Source of the DNA: an uncultured Synechococcus sp.
GTDB taxonomy: Bacteria > Cyanobacteriota > Cyanobacteriia > PCC-6307 > Cyanobiaceae
Assembly (NCBI GenBank): GCA_913057985.1
Contig: CAJXPL010000011.1
Location: 1-64,000, forward strand
Direction of reading: 5' to 3'
DNA: 64,000 bases
Shown here: in pieces, positions 35,004 to 46,115 of the stretch
Layout: every line of letters begins with the position of its first letter
Position numbering within the stretch: the first letter of the stretch is position 1
Position numbers and translations under genes: made by a program
The notes under the pieces: generated by a model
Databases searched by the model: none
What the model was told of the DNA's origin: nothing
Seen by the model: the letters and a program-made list of their open reading frames with translations, nothing else

Positions 35004-36293
35004 TCACGCCAGAACAGGCTGCTTGCTGTCGGCGTAGAGGGGGAAGCGCTCACAGAGAGCACCCACCCGGTCGAGGCAACGCTGACGAATCGCATCATCC
35101 TCAGGATTGAGAAGACGATCAGCAATCACATCAGCGACCTCCCGGAAGGCCTGCGCATCAAAACCACGGGTGGTAAGCGCAGCGGTTCCCAGCCGCAGGC
35201 CACTGGTAACGAAAGGAGATTCGGGGTCGAAGGGAACGGTGTTTTTGTTGGCCGTGATGTGCACATCACTCACCAACAGATCAGCCACCTTTCCAGTCAT
35301 CCCGATGCCACGCAGATCCAGCAGCACCACATGGTTGTCGGTGCCGCCGCTTACGACATCGATGCCGCGGGCGATCAGCTGTTCAGCGAGGGCTGCCGCA
35401 TTGGCAACCACCTGCTGGCTGTAGGCCTTGAACGAAGGCTGCAGCGCTTCCCCGAAGGCCACAGCCTTGGCAGCGATCACGTGCTCCAGAGGGCCGCCCT
35501 GGCTGCCAGGGAACACGGCCTTATCAAACTTTTTGGCGAACTCGGCGTCGCGGCAGAGGATCAGGCCGCCGCGGGGGCCGCGAAGGGTCTTGTGGGTGGT
35601 GGTGGTCACCACATCGCAATGGGGCACCGGGCTGGGATGCACACCAGCGGCCACGAGGCCAGCGATGTGGGCCATGTCGGCCAGCAGATAGGCACCCACT
35701 TCATCGGCGATGGCGCGGAAGGCGGCGAAGTCGATGGTGCGTGGATAAGCGGAATAGCCACACACAATCAGCTTGGGCTTGTGCTCTAGCGCAAGCTGCC
35801 GAATCGCCTCCATGTCCAGGCGCTGGGTCACCTTGTCGACGCCGTACTGAACAACGTTGAACCACTTGCCGCTGACATTGACCGGGGACCCATGGGTCAG
35901 GTGACCGCCATGGGACAGATCGAGCCCCATGATTGTGTCGCCGGGCTGCAGCAGGGCCAGAAAAACAGCGAAGTTGGCCTGGGCACCGCTGTGGGGCTGC
36001 ACATTGGCCCAGGCGGCACCAAACAGCTGCTTGGCCCGCTCGATGGCCAGCTCCTCAATGGCATCAACATGCTCACAACCGCCGTAGTACCGCTTGCTGG
36101 GCAGCCCCTCGGCGTACTTGTTGGTGAGCACGGAACCCTGGGCCTGCATCACCGCACGGGACGCAAAGTTCTCCGATGCAATCAGTTCCAGGTGGGTTTC
36201 CTGACGCTGCCGTTCTTGATTGATGAATGCGGCGATATCAGGATCCGACTGAGCCAGATCAGCGTCGATGGCGCGTCCAGAAACCTGGCCCAT
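35004..36293 (-). CDS. glyA: Serine hydroxymethyltransferase
   Basis: GlyA interconverts serine and glycine, providing methylene-tetrahydrofolate (also used by ThyX). The 429-residue PLP enzyme has [12 protein letters not shown] (about 34-45), [14 protein letters not shown] and the PLP-lysine motif [16 protein letters not shown]. Length is normal. The 115-nt gap to the WecA-like gene downstream contains a 9-bp inverted repeat (GCAGGCTCC at 34889, GGAGCCTGC at 34944) of unknown role. Confidence 0.97.
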   Translation of the reverse strand: MGQVSGRAIDADLAQSDPDIAAFINQERQRQETHLELIASENFASRAVMQAQGSVLTNKYAEGLPSKRYYGGCEHVDAIEELAIERAKQLFGAAWANVQPHSGAQANFAVFLALLQPGDTIMGLDLSHGGHLTHGSPVNVSGKWFNVVQYGVDKVTQRLDMEAIRQLALEHKPKLIVCGYSAYPRTIDFAAFRAIADEVGAYLLADMAHIAGLVAAGVHPSPVPHCDVVTTTTHKTLRGPRGGLILCRDAEFAKKFDKAVFPGSQGGPLEHVIAAKAVAFGEALQPSFKAYSQQVVANAAALAEQLIARGIDVVSGGTDNHVVLLDLRGIGMTGKVADLLVSDVHITANKNTVPFDPESPFVTSGLRLGTAALTTRGFDAQAFREVADVIADRLLNPEDDAIRQRCLDRVGALCERFPLYADSKQPVLA

Positions 36294-36356
36294 GAAATGT
36301 CAGTAAAGCTTTGACCAATCGTAAGAAACCGCAGCGATCAGCCCGACCGATCAACC

Positions 36357-36383
36357 AAAAAAAAACTGCCCGTTGGGGCAGTT
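36357..36383 (-). terminator. Rho-independent terminator of tRNA-Arg
   Basis: On the minus strand AACTGCCC-CAAC-GGGCAGTT forms a perfect 8-bp stem with a 4-nt loop, followed by a run of U (plus-strand A run from 36357). It lies 5 nt after the tRNA-Arg 3' end and upstream of glyA, insulating glyA from tRNA transcription. Confidence 0.9.
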
Positions 36384-36387
36384 GAAA

Positions 36388-36461
36388 CGCGCCTGGAGAG
36401 ATTCGAACTCCCGACCCTCTGATCCGTAGTCAGATGCTCTAATCCGCTGAGCTACAAGCGC
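36388..36461 (-). tRNA. tRNA-Arg (ACG)
   Basis: Minus-strand cloverleaf: acceptor GCGCTTG/CAGGCGC, D-arm GCTCAGC..GAGC, anticodon stem CTGA(C)/ATCAG with loop CTACGGA (anticodon ACG, wobble A normally edited to inosine by TadA), and T-arm GTTCGAATC. Discriminator G; CCA not encoded. Followed by its own terminator. Confidence 0.95.
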
Positions 36462-36549
36462 TTGCGCCAAACCATCAGACCCCATCGAGGGTCCGCTCGT
36501 CAACTGGGTGCGGGCCGCGCCAGGATTCAGGTGTTTCTGAGCCCGAGCA

Positions 36550-36795
36550 ATGCCGATCCGCTGGTATGGACCCGCTAACCCTGAGGATCCGACTTACCGG
36601 CATTTCGAGCGCATCGTGAACCTTTGCCTGCACGGCGGCGTGTTCGCTGCGGTGAACAGCGGCGGCTGGTTTCTGCAGGAGATGCGCCACCCCTTCCCCA
36701 ACGGGAGCCTGACCTGGGTCACCAGCCTCTGGGCAACCCTGTGGCTGGGCCAGTTGATTTGGGTGATTCTTCAGCGCCCCAAGCCGGAGGAATAA
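36550..36795 (+). CDS. Small conserved cyanobacterial protein, 81 aa
   Basis: MPIRWYGPANPEDPTYRHFE begins a small protein with a hydrophobic centre (about 24-37) and a probable membrane helix (about 54-74, SLWATLWLGQLIWVILQ), ending RPKPEE. I do not recognise a named family. It is 42 nt upstream of the DUF3181 gene on the same strand and might be co-transcribed with it. Confidence 0.65.
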   Translation: MPIRWYGPANPEDPTYRHFERIVNLCLHGGVFAAVNSGGWFLQEMRHPFPNGSLTWVTSLWATLWLGQLIWVILQRPKPEE

Positions 36796-36837
36796 AGCCA
36801 GCATGGATGCATTCCCCACCTCGACCTTCCTGGGCTG

Positions 36838-37128
36838 ATGTCCCTCTCCGCCAGTGATCTGCAGGACCTACAGAGTGCATTGGCTGACCGCCTCTACGTT
36901 CAGATCAGCGGCTGGCATCTTTATCTCGGTGATGCCGACCTGGCTTCAGCCCTTGCGATCGAATGCAGTGCCCGGGTTAATCAAGGTGCTGAGGTGGCAG
37001 CCCGGCAGGCCCTCGACGCTGTCAAGGTGCCCCTAGCGGGAGGCGCCAGTCAGCTCCCGCTCTCCAAGTTGATCCCCCCCGCCCAGCTGAGGGATCTTGA
37101 AGAGATCCTCGAGCCGTACTGCGGATAA
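36838..37128 (+). CDS. DUF3181-family protein
   Basis: A soluble 96-residue helical protein with DLQDLQSALADRLYVQISGWHLYLGDADLA split over residues 7-36 and C-terminal LSKLIPPAQLRDLEEIL. The Y-V-x-I-x-G-W-H-L-Y-L-G-D pattern fits the cyanobacterial DUF3181 family. Function unknown. Confidence 0.8.
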   Translation: MSLSASDLQDLQSALADRLYVQISGWHLYLGDADLASALAIECSARVNQGAEVAARQALDAVKVPLAGGASQLPLSKLIPPAQLRDLEEILEPYCG

Positions 37129-37155
37129 GGTTGCATTCCATCCGCAGCGGTTGGT

Positions 37156-37419
37156 GTGCTGATCATTGAAGTCACCAACTCCAGGGATTTGGTCCGCCAA
37201 CGCATCGGCCGCCTGGGTGAACGGCTGATCGGTCGGGTGGTGGATGCGGAGGCTCAGGTTGAGAAAGCTCTGATTCAGGAACTGGAAACCGCCTTTAAAG
37301 AGTTCGGCATCGAGGCCCGGATTGTGTCTGTTCAGGGCCCGCAACTCGTGGGTCGCGAGCAGCTGGAACTTCCCATTCAGGTGCGTGAAGAGCTCGATGT
37401 TCGTCTCAGCGAGCCCTGA
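37156..37419 (+). CDS. Conserved hypothetical protein, 87 aa
   Basis: Starts at GTG 37156 (LIIEVTNSRDLVRQRIGRL). It is predicted as alternating beta-strands and helices without membrane segments, with many Glu and Arg residues (ETAFKEFGIEARIVSVQGP). No family recognised. The last 14 nt overlap the convergent murJ gene. Probably the end of a small three-gene unit with the two preceding genes. Confidence 0.65.
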   Translation: MLIIEVTNSRDLVRQRIGRLGERLIGRVVDAEAQVEKALIQELETAFKEFGIEARIVSVQGPQLVGREQLELPIQVREELDVRLSEP

Positions 37420-39013
37420 ATCGACCCACCAGCAACTGCGTGATCTCTCGCACCTCTGGCACCTTGAGTTGTGCTCCGATCAAGGCAAACAAAGCCAAGC
37501 CCAGCAGGCCGGGGGCAGACACCTGCAGCAGCAGGCCCAGCAACCCTGCGGGCCAGGTCACAACGGCCACCAGCATCCCGGCAGCCCCGGCGCCGAGCAC
37601 ACCAGCGATGGCCAGCCGCAGCAGATCCAGCCCCCAGCTGCGCAGGGGAAGGCCTGAAATCCGTCGCTGCAGACCCACCAACAGGGCGAGGCAGGTGAGC
37701 AGGTTGATGGCAACCGTGGCGAGCACCAACCCGGGCGCACCGAAATTGAACGGCAACTGATGTCCCCAGGGGGTCGGACCACCCACCAGCAGCCAGTCAA
37801 AAGCCACGTTCAGACCGATCCCCGCCAGCGAGAGCCGAAAAGGCGTTGTTCCATCTCCAAGGGCATAGAAGACGCGCACCAGCACATCCCGGCCGAGATA
37901 AGCCGGCATGCCCAGGCCATAGGCCATCAATAGGCCCGTCACCAGCTGTGCGGCTGATGCATCGAAAGCACCACGCTCGTACACCAAGGCGACGATGGGG
38001 CCACCCAAAGCAATGAACAGTCCCCCCAGGGGGATCATCGATGCCGCAGACAGCATCAACCCCTGGCGGATCCGATCGATCAGCTGCGGACGATCCTGCG
38101 GAGCCGTGAGCCTGGAAAAAGTGGGCAGCAAGGGCACCAGCAATGCATTCGAGATCAGGCCCAGGGGGGTTTGCACCAACAAATTGGCGTACCCCAGACC
38201 CGCCGCCGCACCGACGATGCCGGAGGCGAAAAACAGATCCGTGAACACATTGATCTGAAGCATTCCGGACGACAACGTCGCCGGCCCCATCACACGCCAC
38301 ACCTCCCGCACTCCCGGGTGCCGCCAGTCCCAGACCAGTTGAAAACGGGCCAAACCCTGCCGGATCAACGCCGGCAGCTGGATCAACCACTGCAGCAAGG
38401 CCCCCACCAACGTGGCCAAGGCCAGCACCACACCACCTGTCATGGCGGCGGATGGCAAAGCGATGTCAGCGCCGAGCTGCCACCAGAGCAGTCCCACCCC
38501 CAGGATCAAGGCCCCGCTGGACATCAGCGGTGAAATCGCAGGGATCCAGAATTCGTCGGCGGCGTTGAGGGACCCGAAGCCCAGCCCGATCAGCCCGGCC
38601 AGCAGCGCCATCGGCGCCATCACCTGCAGCTGGACCCGTGCGATGGCGTGAAGCTCGGGGGCAAGGCCAGGGCCCACAAGGGTGATCAAGGGATCCGCCG
38701 CCAGCACCAGAACGATGGTGACCAGGAGCAACAGAGCGCTGACGCTGGTGTTGAGCGCCGCGAGGATGTGCGCCCCTTCAGCCCGGGGGCGCCGGCTCAG
38801 CACGCTCACCATGGCGCTGTGGAAGGGGCCATTGATTCCCCCGAGCAGGATCAGCAGAAATCCAGGCAGCACATAGGAGTAGTTGTAGGCGTCATAGGCC
38901 GCGCCCACTCCGAAGGCCGCCGCGATCACCAGCTGCCGAATCAGGCCACCCACCTTGCTCAGCAGGGTGCCGAGGGTCACCACCAGTGCGATCCCCTTGA
39001 GTGAACGCGCCAT
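37406..39013 (-). CDS. murJ: Lipid II flippase MurJ
   Basis: MurJ (MviN) moves lipid II across the plasma membrane for peptidoglycan synthesis. From ATG 39013 (535 aa) the protein has about 14 helices and the family start ALVVTLGTLLSKVGGLIRQL, then AAYDAYNYSYVLP, GGINGPFHSAMVSVLSRR and RGAFDASAAQLVTGLL. The longer frame to 39067 would overlap the divergent sfsA leader. Confidence 0.94.
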   Translation of the reverse strand: MARSLKGIALVVTLGTLLSKVGGLIRQLVIAAAFGVGAAYDAYNYSYVLPGFLLILLGGINGPFHSAMVSVLSRRPRAEGAHILAALNTSVSALLLLVTIVLVLAADPLITLVGPGLAPELHAIARVQLQVMAPMALLAGLIGLGFGSLNAADEFWIPAISPLMSSGALILGVGLLWWQLGADIALPSAAMTGGVVLALATLVGALLQWLIQLPALIRQGLARFQLVWDWRHPGVREVWRVMGPATLSSGMLQINVFTDLFFASGIVGAAAGLGYANLLVQTPLGLISNALLVPLLPTFSRLTAPQDRPQLIDRIRQGLMLSAASMIPLGGLFIALGGPIVALVYERGAFDASAAQLVTGLLMAYGLGMPAYLGRDVLVRVFYALGDGTTPFRLSLAGIGLNVAFDWLLVGGPTPWGHQLPFNFGAPGLVLATVAINLLTCLALLVGLQRRISGLPLRSWGLDLLRLAIAGVLGAGAAGMLVAVVTWPAGLLGLLLQVSAPGLLGLALFALIGAQLKVPEVREITQLLVGRFRAR

Positions 39014-39081
39014 TCGGCCCTCAGCATTGGGCGCATTGTGGAGGCACCACACGAGACCATGGGCCAATCTCGGCTGCTGCC

Positions 39082-39846
39082 ATGACTGGCCTTCCCTCTC
39101 CGGGCGATGCCCTGCTGCGCTTTGAACCCCTGACGGAGGGCGTGCTGCTGAAGCGCTACAAACGCTTCCTGGCCGATGTGGAGCTGAGCAGCGGCGAGAC
39201 CGTCACCGCCCACTGCGCCAACACCGGCCCGATGACCGGGGTCTTGATTCCTGGCCAACGGGTGCGTCTTCGCCACGCACCCTCCCCCAAACGCAAGCTG
39301 GCCTGGACCTGGGAGCAAGCCGAAGTGCCAGGCGCCGATGGCCAGCCCTGCTGGGTTGGCATCAACACGGCCCTCCCCAACCGTCTGATTCGCGCCACGG
39401 TCGAAGCGGGGTGCTTGGAGGCCCAACTCGGCCCGATTGCGGGGATCCGCGCTGAGGTGGCCTACGGCACCAACAAACGCAGCCGGATCGACCTTCTGCT
39501 GACGCCGACAGAGCAGAACCCCGATCAACGACCGATCTACCTGGAGGTGAAAAACACCACCTGGACCGACGGCAGCACGGCCCTCTTCCCCGACACGGTG
39601 ACTGAACGGGGACAAAAGCATCTGATTGAGCTAATGGGGGTGCTTCCGGACGCTCGAGCGGTGCTCGTGCCCTGCCTCAGCCGCCCGGATGTGAGTGCCT
39701 TTGCTCCCGGAGACAGCGCCGATCCGCGCTATGGGGAGCTGTTTCGCCAGGCCACCAACAGGGGCGTGGACGTTCTGCCTTGTTGTTTCAGCTTTGCCGC
39801 CGACGCAGTGCATTGGCAGGGAGTGCGCCAAGTCAGGCCAGTTTGA
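39082..39846 (+). CDS. sfsA: Sugar fermentation stimulation protein homologue
   Basis: From ATG 39082 (254 aa) the sequence shows FLADVELSSGETVTAHCANT and GPMTGVLIPG, then PIYLEVKNTTWTDG with the nuclease-like E-V-K and DTVTERGQKHLIEL. SfsA proteins have an OB fold plus a PD-(D/E)XK-like domain and unclear function, possibly nucleic-acid binding. Divergent from murJ. Its 3' end overlaps a spurious upward extension of amt1. Confidence 0.92.
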   Translation: MTGLPSPGDALLRFEPLTEGVLLKRYKRFLADVELSSGETVTAHCANTGPMTGVLIPGQRVRLRHAPSPKRKLAWTWEQAEVPGADGQPCWVGINTALPNRLIRATVEAGCLEAQLGPIAGIRAEVAYGTNKRSRIDLLLTPTEQNPDQRPIYLEVKNTTWTDGSTALFPDTVTERGQKHLIELMGVLPDARAVLVPCLSRPDVSAFAPGDSADPRYGELFRQATNRGVDVLPCCFSFAADAVHWQGVRQVRPV

Positions 39847-39852
39847 TTTTTG

Positions 39853-39866
39853 GTAGCAAATCGAAC
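39853..39866 (+). promoter_or_regulatory. Imperfect NtcA box upstream of amt1 (GTA-N8-AAC)
   Basis: GTAGCAAATCGAAC matches the NtcA consensus except for one base in the second half-site (AAC instead of TAC). amt1 is a well-known NtcA-regulated gene in cyanobacteria, so the position 85 nt before its start is suggestive. The expected -10 22 nt further is only CACCTT, so the site could be weak or fortuitous. Confidence 0.4.
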
Positions 39867-39950
39867 ATAGCGGGCACCTGTCCGCAGGCACCTTGGCTTT
39901 GTTCGTCTGGGAACATTCCAGACGTGTCTCGCAGCTCTGCACCCTCGTTC

Positions 39951-41416
<1,466 letters not shown>

Positions 41417-41423
<7 letters not shown>

Positions 41424-41442
41424 TTCCTCTTCGAATCAGTTG
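41417..41442 (+). other. Perfect 10-bp hairpin spanning the amt1 stop codon
   Basis: CAACTGATTC-ctcttc-GAATCAGTTG is a perfect 10-bp inverted repeat with a 6-nt loop; its left arm contains the amt1 TGA. It precedes the intrinsic terminator by 9 nt and could protect the mRNA end. Confidence 0.6.
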
Positions 41443-41451
41443 CTGATCTCA

Positions 41452-41478
41452 AGCCCGGCCGACTGGCCGGGCTTTTTT
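41452..41478 (+). terminator. Rho-independent terminator of amt1
   Basis: AGCCCGGCC-gact-GGCCGGGCT forms a perfect 9-bp GC-rich stem with a 4-nt loop followed directly by a T run ending at 41478. This is the clearest intrinsic terminator in the window and ends amt1 transcription before ispH. Confidence 0.93.
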
Positions 41479-41481
41479 ACT

Positions 41482-41502
41482 GCCTGAAGCAGCGCTTCAG
41501 GC
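41482..41502. repeat. Third hairpin between amt1 and ispH
   Basis: GCCTGAAGC-agc-GCTTCAGGC is a perfect 9-bp inverted repeat with a 3-nt loop, only 4 nt after the terminator T run and 31 nt before the ispH start. It may sit in the ispH leader or promoter region; no T run follows. Confidence 0.55.
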
Positions 41503-41533
41503 CACATAGAGTTGCCCCACTCCAGCGCCCTCC

Positions 41534-42733
41534 ATGGACACCCACGCCTTCAAGCGCTCCCTTCACCATTCCGAGCGTTACAACCGGCGAGGCTTCGGGC
41601 GCGCCGAGGAAGTGGCCGAAAGCCTTGAGCAGGCCTACCAGAGCGGCCTGATCGGCACGATCCGGGACAACGGCTACCGACTGGAACACGGCCGGCTCAA
41701 CGTCCGGTTGGCGGAAGCCTTCGGCTTCTGTTGGGGTGTTGAACGGGCTGTGGCGATGGCCTATGAGACCCGCAAGCACTACCCCAGCGAGCGTCTCTGG
41801 ATCACGAACGAGATCATCCACAACCCTTCCGTGAATGATCACCTCAGGGAGATGGATGTGCAGTTCATCCCTGTCGAACAGGGAGTGAAGGACTTCTCAG
41901 GAGTCACCTCCGGTGATGTGGTGATCCTCCCGGCCTTTGGTGCAACTGTGCAGGAAATGCAGCTGCTGAATGAACGGGGCTGCCACATCGTTGACACGAC
42001 CTGTCCCTGGGTCTCAAAGGTGTGGAACACCGTTGAGAAACACAAGAAGCACACCTTCACCTCGATCATTCACGGCAAGGTGAAGCACGAGGAGACACTG
42101 GCCACCAGCTCATTTGCCGGCACCTATCTGGTGGTGCTCGATCTGGAGGAAGCCCAGTACGTCTCGGATTACATCCTCGGCAACGGGGACCGAGATGACT
42201 TCATTCAACGGTTTGCCAAAGCCTGCTCTCCAGGGTTCGATCCCGATCGGGACCTCGAACGTCTGGGCGTGGCCAACCAGACCACGATGCTGAAGAGCGA
42301 AACGGAAGAGATCGGACGGTTGTTCGAACGCACGATGTTGAGCAAATACGGTCCAACCCAGCTCAACGACCACTTCCTGGCCTTCAACACCATCTGCGAC
42401 GCCACCCAGGAGCGTCAGGACGCCATGTTCTCCCTGGTGGATGAACCCCTGGATCTGATGGTGGTGATCGGTGGTTTCAACTCCTCCAACACCACCCACC
42501 TTCAGGAGATTGCCGTCAGCCGCGGCATTCGCTCGTTCCACATCGACACACCCGAACGCATCGACGTCGGCAGCAATTCGATTGAGCACAAACCATTGGC
42601 GGCCGAACTCTGTCGTGAGGGCGGTTTCCTGCCTGAAGGGCCCGTTCGGGTGGGAATCACCTCCGGTGCCTCAACCCCGGACCGGGCGGTGGAAGAGGTG
42701 ATCGAAAAACTGATGCAATTGAGCGAAATCTGA
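41534..42733 (+). CDS. ispH: 4-hydroxy-3-methylbut-2-enyl diphosphate reductase
   Basis: IspH (LytB) makes IPP and DMAPP in the last MEP-pathway step, supplying carotenoids and phytol. The 399-residue protein has iron-sulfur ligands in [13 protein letters not shown] (about 56-68), [13 protein letters not shown] and the [15 protein letters not shown] region, with the substrate motif [14 protein letters not shown]. It is the longer cyanobacterial/plant form. Confidence 0.95.
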   Translation: MDTHAFKRSLHHSERYNRRGFGRAEEVAESLEQAYQSGLIGTIRDNGYRLEHGRLNVRLAEAFGFCWGVERAVAMAYETRKHYPSERLWITNEIIHNPSVNDHLREMDVQFIPVEQGVKDFSGVTSGDVVILPAFGATVQEMQLLNERGCHIVDTTCPWVSKVWNTVEKHKKHTFTSIIHGKVKHEETLATSSFAGTYLVVLDLEEAQYVSDYILGNGDRDDFIQRFAKACSPGFDPDRDLERLGVANQTTMLKSETEEIGRLFERTMLSKYGPTQLNDHFLAFNTICDATQERQDAMFSLVDEPLDLMVVIGGFNSSNTTHLQEIAVSRGIRSFHIDTPERIDVGSNSIEHKPLAAELCREGGFLPEGPVRVGITSGASTPDRAVEEVIEKLMQLSEI

Positions 42734-42745
42734 AGCGCAGAGAGC

Positions 42746-42767
42746 TTTACATTGGTTCATCTTTAAT
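42746..42767 (+). promoter_or_regulatory. Possible HLR1-like element and -10 before the DUF1997 gene
   Basis: TTTACATT fits one half of the HLR1 motif bound by RpaB in cyanobacteria; after two bases TTCATCTT is a poor second half. An overlapping TTTAAT (42762-42767) resembles a -10. The region is 28 nt before the GTG start of the next gene. Weak evidence only. Confidence 0.25.
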
Positions 42768-42794
42768 CCGCCCTTTGCCGGCAGCTCCCTATCC

Positions 42795-43403
42795 GTGACG
42801 GTCTTGTCGCCCACTGAAACTGACAATCAGCTTCACGGTGCCGACCCGCAGGTGCGCTGCTACAGCAGCCACTTCGAGGATTCCATGCAGATGATGGCGT
42901 CCCAAGCGGTCGTGGCTCGCTACCTGGATGACCATCAAAGCTGGTTTGAACGCTGCGCCAGCCCGATGCAGGTTGAGGCCATCGACCGTCAGTCCTACAG
43001 CCTGACCTTGGGGCGGTTCGGCAACTTCGGCTTCGAAGTGGAGCCCACGATTGCTCTGCGGTTGCTGCCACAGCAGCGAGGGATCTACCGCATCGAAACA
43101 GTACGAACCGTGCCGCAGTCGCTCGCCCTGCGCCATCACTACGACGTCGACTTCCGTGCAGGGATGCGCCTGATCCCTGAAGAAAAGAACACCTCTGTGC
43201 AGTGGGACCTGGATCTCAAGGTCTGGATCCGACTACCCAAGGTGATCACCATGCTCCCGGATCAGTTGGTCCAGAGCAGTGGGGATCATCTGCTCAAGCA
43301 GATCGTCCGCCAGATTTCACGTCGACTCACCTGGAAGGTCCAGGAGGATTTCCATGCCGCCAACGGCCTGAGCTGCCCACCACGTCAGCGGGCAGCCTTC
43401 TGA
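42795..43403 (+). CDS. DUF1997-family protein
   Basis: A soluble 202-residue protein from GTG 42795 with a beta-rich domain: HFEDSMQMMASQAVVARYLD, then SLTLGRFGNFGFEVEPTIAL and GMRLIPEEKNTSVQWDLDL, ending in helix LKQIVRQISRRLTWKVQEDF. This pattern fits DUF1997, a cyanobacterial/plastid family of unknown function with a lipid-binding-like fold. Confidence 0.82.
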   Translation: MTVLSPTETDNQLHGADPQVRCYSSHFEDSMQMMASQAVVARYLDDHQSWFERCASPMQVEAIDRQSYSLTLGRFGNFGFEVEPTIALRLLPQQRGIYRIETVRTVPQSLALRHHYDVDFRAGMRLIPEEKNTSVQWDLDLKVWIRLPKVITMLPDQLVQSSGDHLLKQIVRQISRRLTWKVQEDFHAANGLSCPPRQRAAF

Positions 43404-43410
43404 ATGATCT

Positions 43411-43869
43411 TCAGCGATTGGTCCAGATCTTGTTGACGATCTCCATGCCGCTGACGGCCTGCCAGAGAAACAGGGTGAGCATGCCCATGTTCAGGCCCAC
43501 ATGAGCCTTGCGGGCGATCAAATTACCCCGCTGCATCAGGGGTGAGAGCGAAGCGGCAACAGCGATCATCCCGGTCATCGTCAGACCCACCAGCAGGTGC
43601 GGACCGACGAACAACTTGCCGTTGTTCAGATAGGTGACCGCCATGCCACCCAGCGTGCCGAGAGTCATCACAGCCAGCAGGATGCTGCCCCAGAGGTAAT
43701 GGCGCTGGGCGAACTTTTTCGGCAAGAGTTCTTTGCGCTGTTCTGGGGTACCGGTGCGCGTTTTCTTGGCCTTGATTCCCAGGTAGAGAGCCCAACCACC
43801 AACGGCGAGCAGGCCCCACTCCGCTAAGGGGTGAGCGAAATTGAGGCTGAAGGGGAGAGTGGCGAGCAT
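43411..43869 (-). CDS. DUF4079 membrane protein
   Basis: A 152-residue protein with four membrane helices. His residues lie in or near helices (NFAHPLAEWG; QRHYLWGSILL; FVGPHLLVGLTMTG; RKAHVGLNMGMLTLFLW), a spacing that resembles b-type cytochrome helical bundles. It belongs to the DUF4079 group found in cyanobacteria and plastids. Haem binding is inferred, not shown. It lies 54 nt downstream of purH. Confidence 0.82.
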   Translation of the reverse strand: MLATLPFSLNFAHPLAEWGLLAVGGWALYLGIKAKKTRTGTPEQRKELLPKKFAQRHYLWGSILLAVMTLGTLGGMAVTYLNNGKLFVGPHLLVGLTMTGMIAVAASLSPLMQRGNLIARKAHVGLNMGMLTLFLWQAVSGMEIVNKIWTNR

Positions 43870-43899
43870 TGAAGGGGACTCTTCAGTGCCGCGAGGCTA

Positions 43900-43916
43900 G
43901 GGGGCCGGCGGCCCCC
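43900..43916 (-). terminator. GC hairpin between purH and DUF4079 gene
   Basis: GGGGGCC-ggc-GGCCCCC is a perfect 7-bp stem with a 3-nt loop in the 54-nt gap downstream of purH. No T run follows on the minus strand, so termination would be partial at best; it could also be a processing site. Confidence 0.4.
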
Positions 43917-43923
43917 ACCAGCG

Positions 43924-45486
43924 TCAGTGCAGGAAATGGCGGCGCCCCGTGAGCTGCATCGCCAGGCCGAGCTCATCGCAGGCTTTGATCGAATCGCCAT
44001 CGCGCATGCTCCCGCCTGGATGAATCACGGCGGTGATGCCATGGCTGGCGGCCAGACGCACCGTGTCATCAAACGGGAAGAAGCCATCACTGGCCAGAAC
44101 GGCTCCCTGGGCTTTCTCACCTGCAGCCTCCAGGGCAATCCGCGCGGAGCCCACGCGATTCATCTGCCCGGCACCCACGCCAAGGCTCTGCCCATCCTTG
44201 GCCACAAGGATGGCGTTGGAGCGCACATGACGCACCAGACGCCAGGCAAATTCCAGGTCGAGCTTTTCCTGCGGTGTGGGCGGCCGCTGGCTGGCCACAG
44301 TCCAGTCGGCCGGCGTGATCGCCTGGTCATCGAGATCCTGAACCAGAAGACCGCCGAGAATGCTCCGCACGTGATCGGGGCCAGCCGCATCGATGGCCTG
44401 GGGAGCCAGCTCCAACAACCGCAGATTGGCTTTGGCCGCCAGCACCTCCCGTGCTTCGGGGGTGAACCCTGGTGCCACGACACATTCGAGGAACAGGCTG
44501 GTGAGCTCACGGGCCGCCGTGGCTTCCACCACACCATTCATGGCGATGATGCCGCCGAAAGCACTCACCCGATCGGCATCCAGGGCCCGCGTCAGTGCGG
44601 CAGGCAAGGAAGCTCCGATGGCCACACCACAGGGATTGGTGTGCTTGACGACCACGGCGGCCGGTTGCGATGCCGGTGCGGAGCCGTCGGCTCCGTAGCC
44701 GAACTCACGCACCGTGGCGAGGGCCGCCTCCAGATCAAGAAGGTTGTTGGTGCTCAGCTCTTTGCCTTGCAGCTGAATCGCACCACCCCAACCCTGCTTG
44801 GGATGGCTGAACCAGCGCGCTTTTTGGTGAGGATTTTCGCCATACCGCAACGTCTGCCGCAGCGGAACCGCCTCCAGCCAGGGACTGTCGTCCGCTGCGG
44901 TTTGCTGGGCCATCCAGCGGCTGATTGCGGTGTCGTACGACGCGGTGTGCTGGAACGCTTCCAGGGCCAGTTGGCGCCGCAGCTCCGAAGGCACGCTCCC
45001 GCCCGAATCCGCCATGGCGCTCAGCAGACGGTCGTATTGGTCAGGGCTGGTGAGGACTGCCACATCGGCATGGTTTTTGGCGGCTGCCCGGACCATGGCG
45101 GGGCCACCGATGTCGATGTTCTCGATCGCCTGATCCCAGGTGACGTCAGGCCGAGCAATCGTTTCGCGGAAGGGATAAAGGTTGACCACCACCACATCGA
45201 TGGGGGCGATGTTCTGCTGCTCGAGATCAGCCGCATGGGCTGCATCACCACGCTTGGCCAGAATTCCGCCATGGACCCTTGGATGGAGCGTTTTCACACG
45301 ACCGCCAAGAATTTCCGGGGCCCCGGTGTGCTCCGACACACGGGTCACCGGAAGGCCGGCCTGCTCGAGCACCTTGGCCGTGCCCCCACTGGAGAGCAGC
45401 TGATAGCCATGGGTCCGATGCAGGGCCTCCGCCAGGGGCACCAGCCCGGACTTATCGGAAACACTCAGCAGAGCGACAGGAGCCAT
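43924..45486 (-). CDS. purH: Bifunctional AICAR transformylase / IMP cyclohydrolase
   Basis: PurH carries out the last two steps of IMP synthesis. The 520-residue protein has an N-terminal MGS-like cyclohydrolase domain ([40 protein letters not shown]) and a C-terminal transformylase domain with [25 protein letters not shown] and [12 protein letters not shown]. All main motifs are intact. Confidence 0.97.
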   Translation of the reverse strand: MAPVALLSVSDKSGLVPLAEALHRTHGYQLLSSGGTAKVLEQAGLPVTRVSEHTGAPEILGGRVKTLHPRVHGGILAKRGDAAHAADLEQQNIAPIDVVVVNLYPFRETIARPDVTWDQAIENIDIGGPAMVRAAAKNHADVAVLTSPDQYDRLLSAMADSGGSVPSELRRQLALEAFQHTASYDTAISRWMAQQTAADDSPWLEAVPLRQTLRYGENPHQKARWFSHPKQGWGGAIQLQGKELSTNNLLDLEAALATVREFGYGADGSAPASQPAAVVVKHTNPCGVAIGASLPAALTRALDADRVSAFGGIIAMNGVVEATAARELTSLFLECVVAPGFTPEAREVLAAKANLRLLELAPQAIDAAGPDHVRSILGGLLVQDLDDQAITPADWTVASQRPPTPQEKLDLEFAWRLVRHVRSNAILVAKDGQSLGVGAGQMNRVGSARIALEAAGEKAQGAVLASDGFFPFDDTVRLAASHGITAVIHPGGSMRDGDSIKACDELGLAMQLTGRRHFLH

Positions 45487-45542
45487 CGAAGGGTCGTGAC
45501 TGGGTCGTGAGCCAACCTACGCAGCAGTGATGCTCATGCCCC

Positions 45543-46115
45543 ATGGATGGCCGGCTGGTGCTGCTCCACGGCTGGGGAGCCAACGGAGAGGATCTCAAAC
45601 CCCTGGGCGATCGCCTGGCGCGAGAGTGTTCCAAGACCCTTGATGTGGTGTGCCTGGAGGCTCCTGAGCTCCATCCCGACCAACCGGGAGGGCGTCAGTG
45701 GTACGGCCTGTTCCCAGCACAGTGGGATGCCGTGCCCGCGGCCGTTGAGCGCCTCAAGACTCAACTTCAGAGCCTGAGCAGCTCAGGCCTTGGACTCGAA
45801 CGAACGGTGGTGTTCGGCTTTTCCCAGGGGGGAGCCATGGCCCTGGAAGGCGGCTGCGCCCTGCCGATCGCAGGGCTGATCAGCTGCAGCGGCTATCCAC
45901 ACCCCAACTGGGCTCCGCCCCAGCAACATCCCCCCGTATTGCTGATGCATGGTTCAGACGATCCCGTGGTGCCGTTCCAGGCCATGCAGTCGATCGCTAC
46001 GCAGTTGCAGCCCGATCAATGTCAGACAGTTCCATTCAAAAACGGCCACACCATCCCTGATGAGACGGTGCAGCCGATCCTGATGTTTATCGAGCGTGTT
46101 CTGGAGAACGCCTGA
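45543..46115 (+). CDS. Phospholipase/carboxylesterase-type alpha/beta hydrolase
   Basis: The 190-residue protein is an alpha/beta hydrolase with LVLLHGWGANGEDL (oxyanion hole), nucleophile elbow FGFSQGGAMAL (Ser at about 99), Asp in LLMHGSDDPVVPF and His in FKNGHTIPDE. It fits the acyl-protein thioesterase/carboxylesterase family (Abhydrolase_2). Substrate unknown. Its stop abuts the DUF3155 stop (TGATCA). Confidence 0.9.
   Translation: MDGRLVLLHGWGANGEDLKPLGDRLARECSKTLDVVCLEAPELHPDQPGGRQWYGLFPAQWDAVPAAVERLKTQLQSLSSSGLGLERTVVFGFSQGGAMALEGGCALPIAGLISCSGYPHPNWAPPQQHPPVLLMHGSDDPVVPFQAMQSIATQLQPDQCQTVPFKNGHTIPDETVQPILMFIERVLENA

Noticed and set aside
43927-45510. 527-codon open frame on the plus strand
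   Set aside because: It lies exactly antisense to purH and has no family motifs; GC-rich codon bias keeps the opposite strand open.
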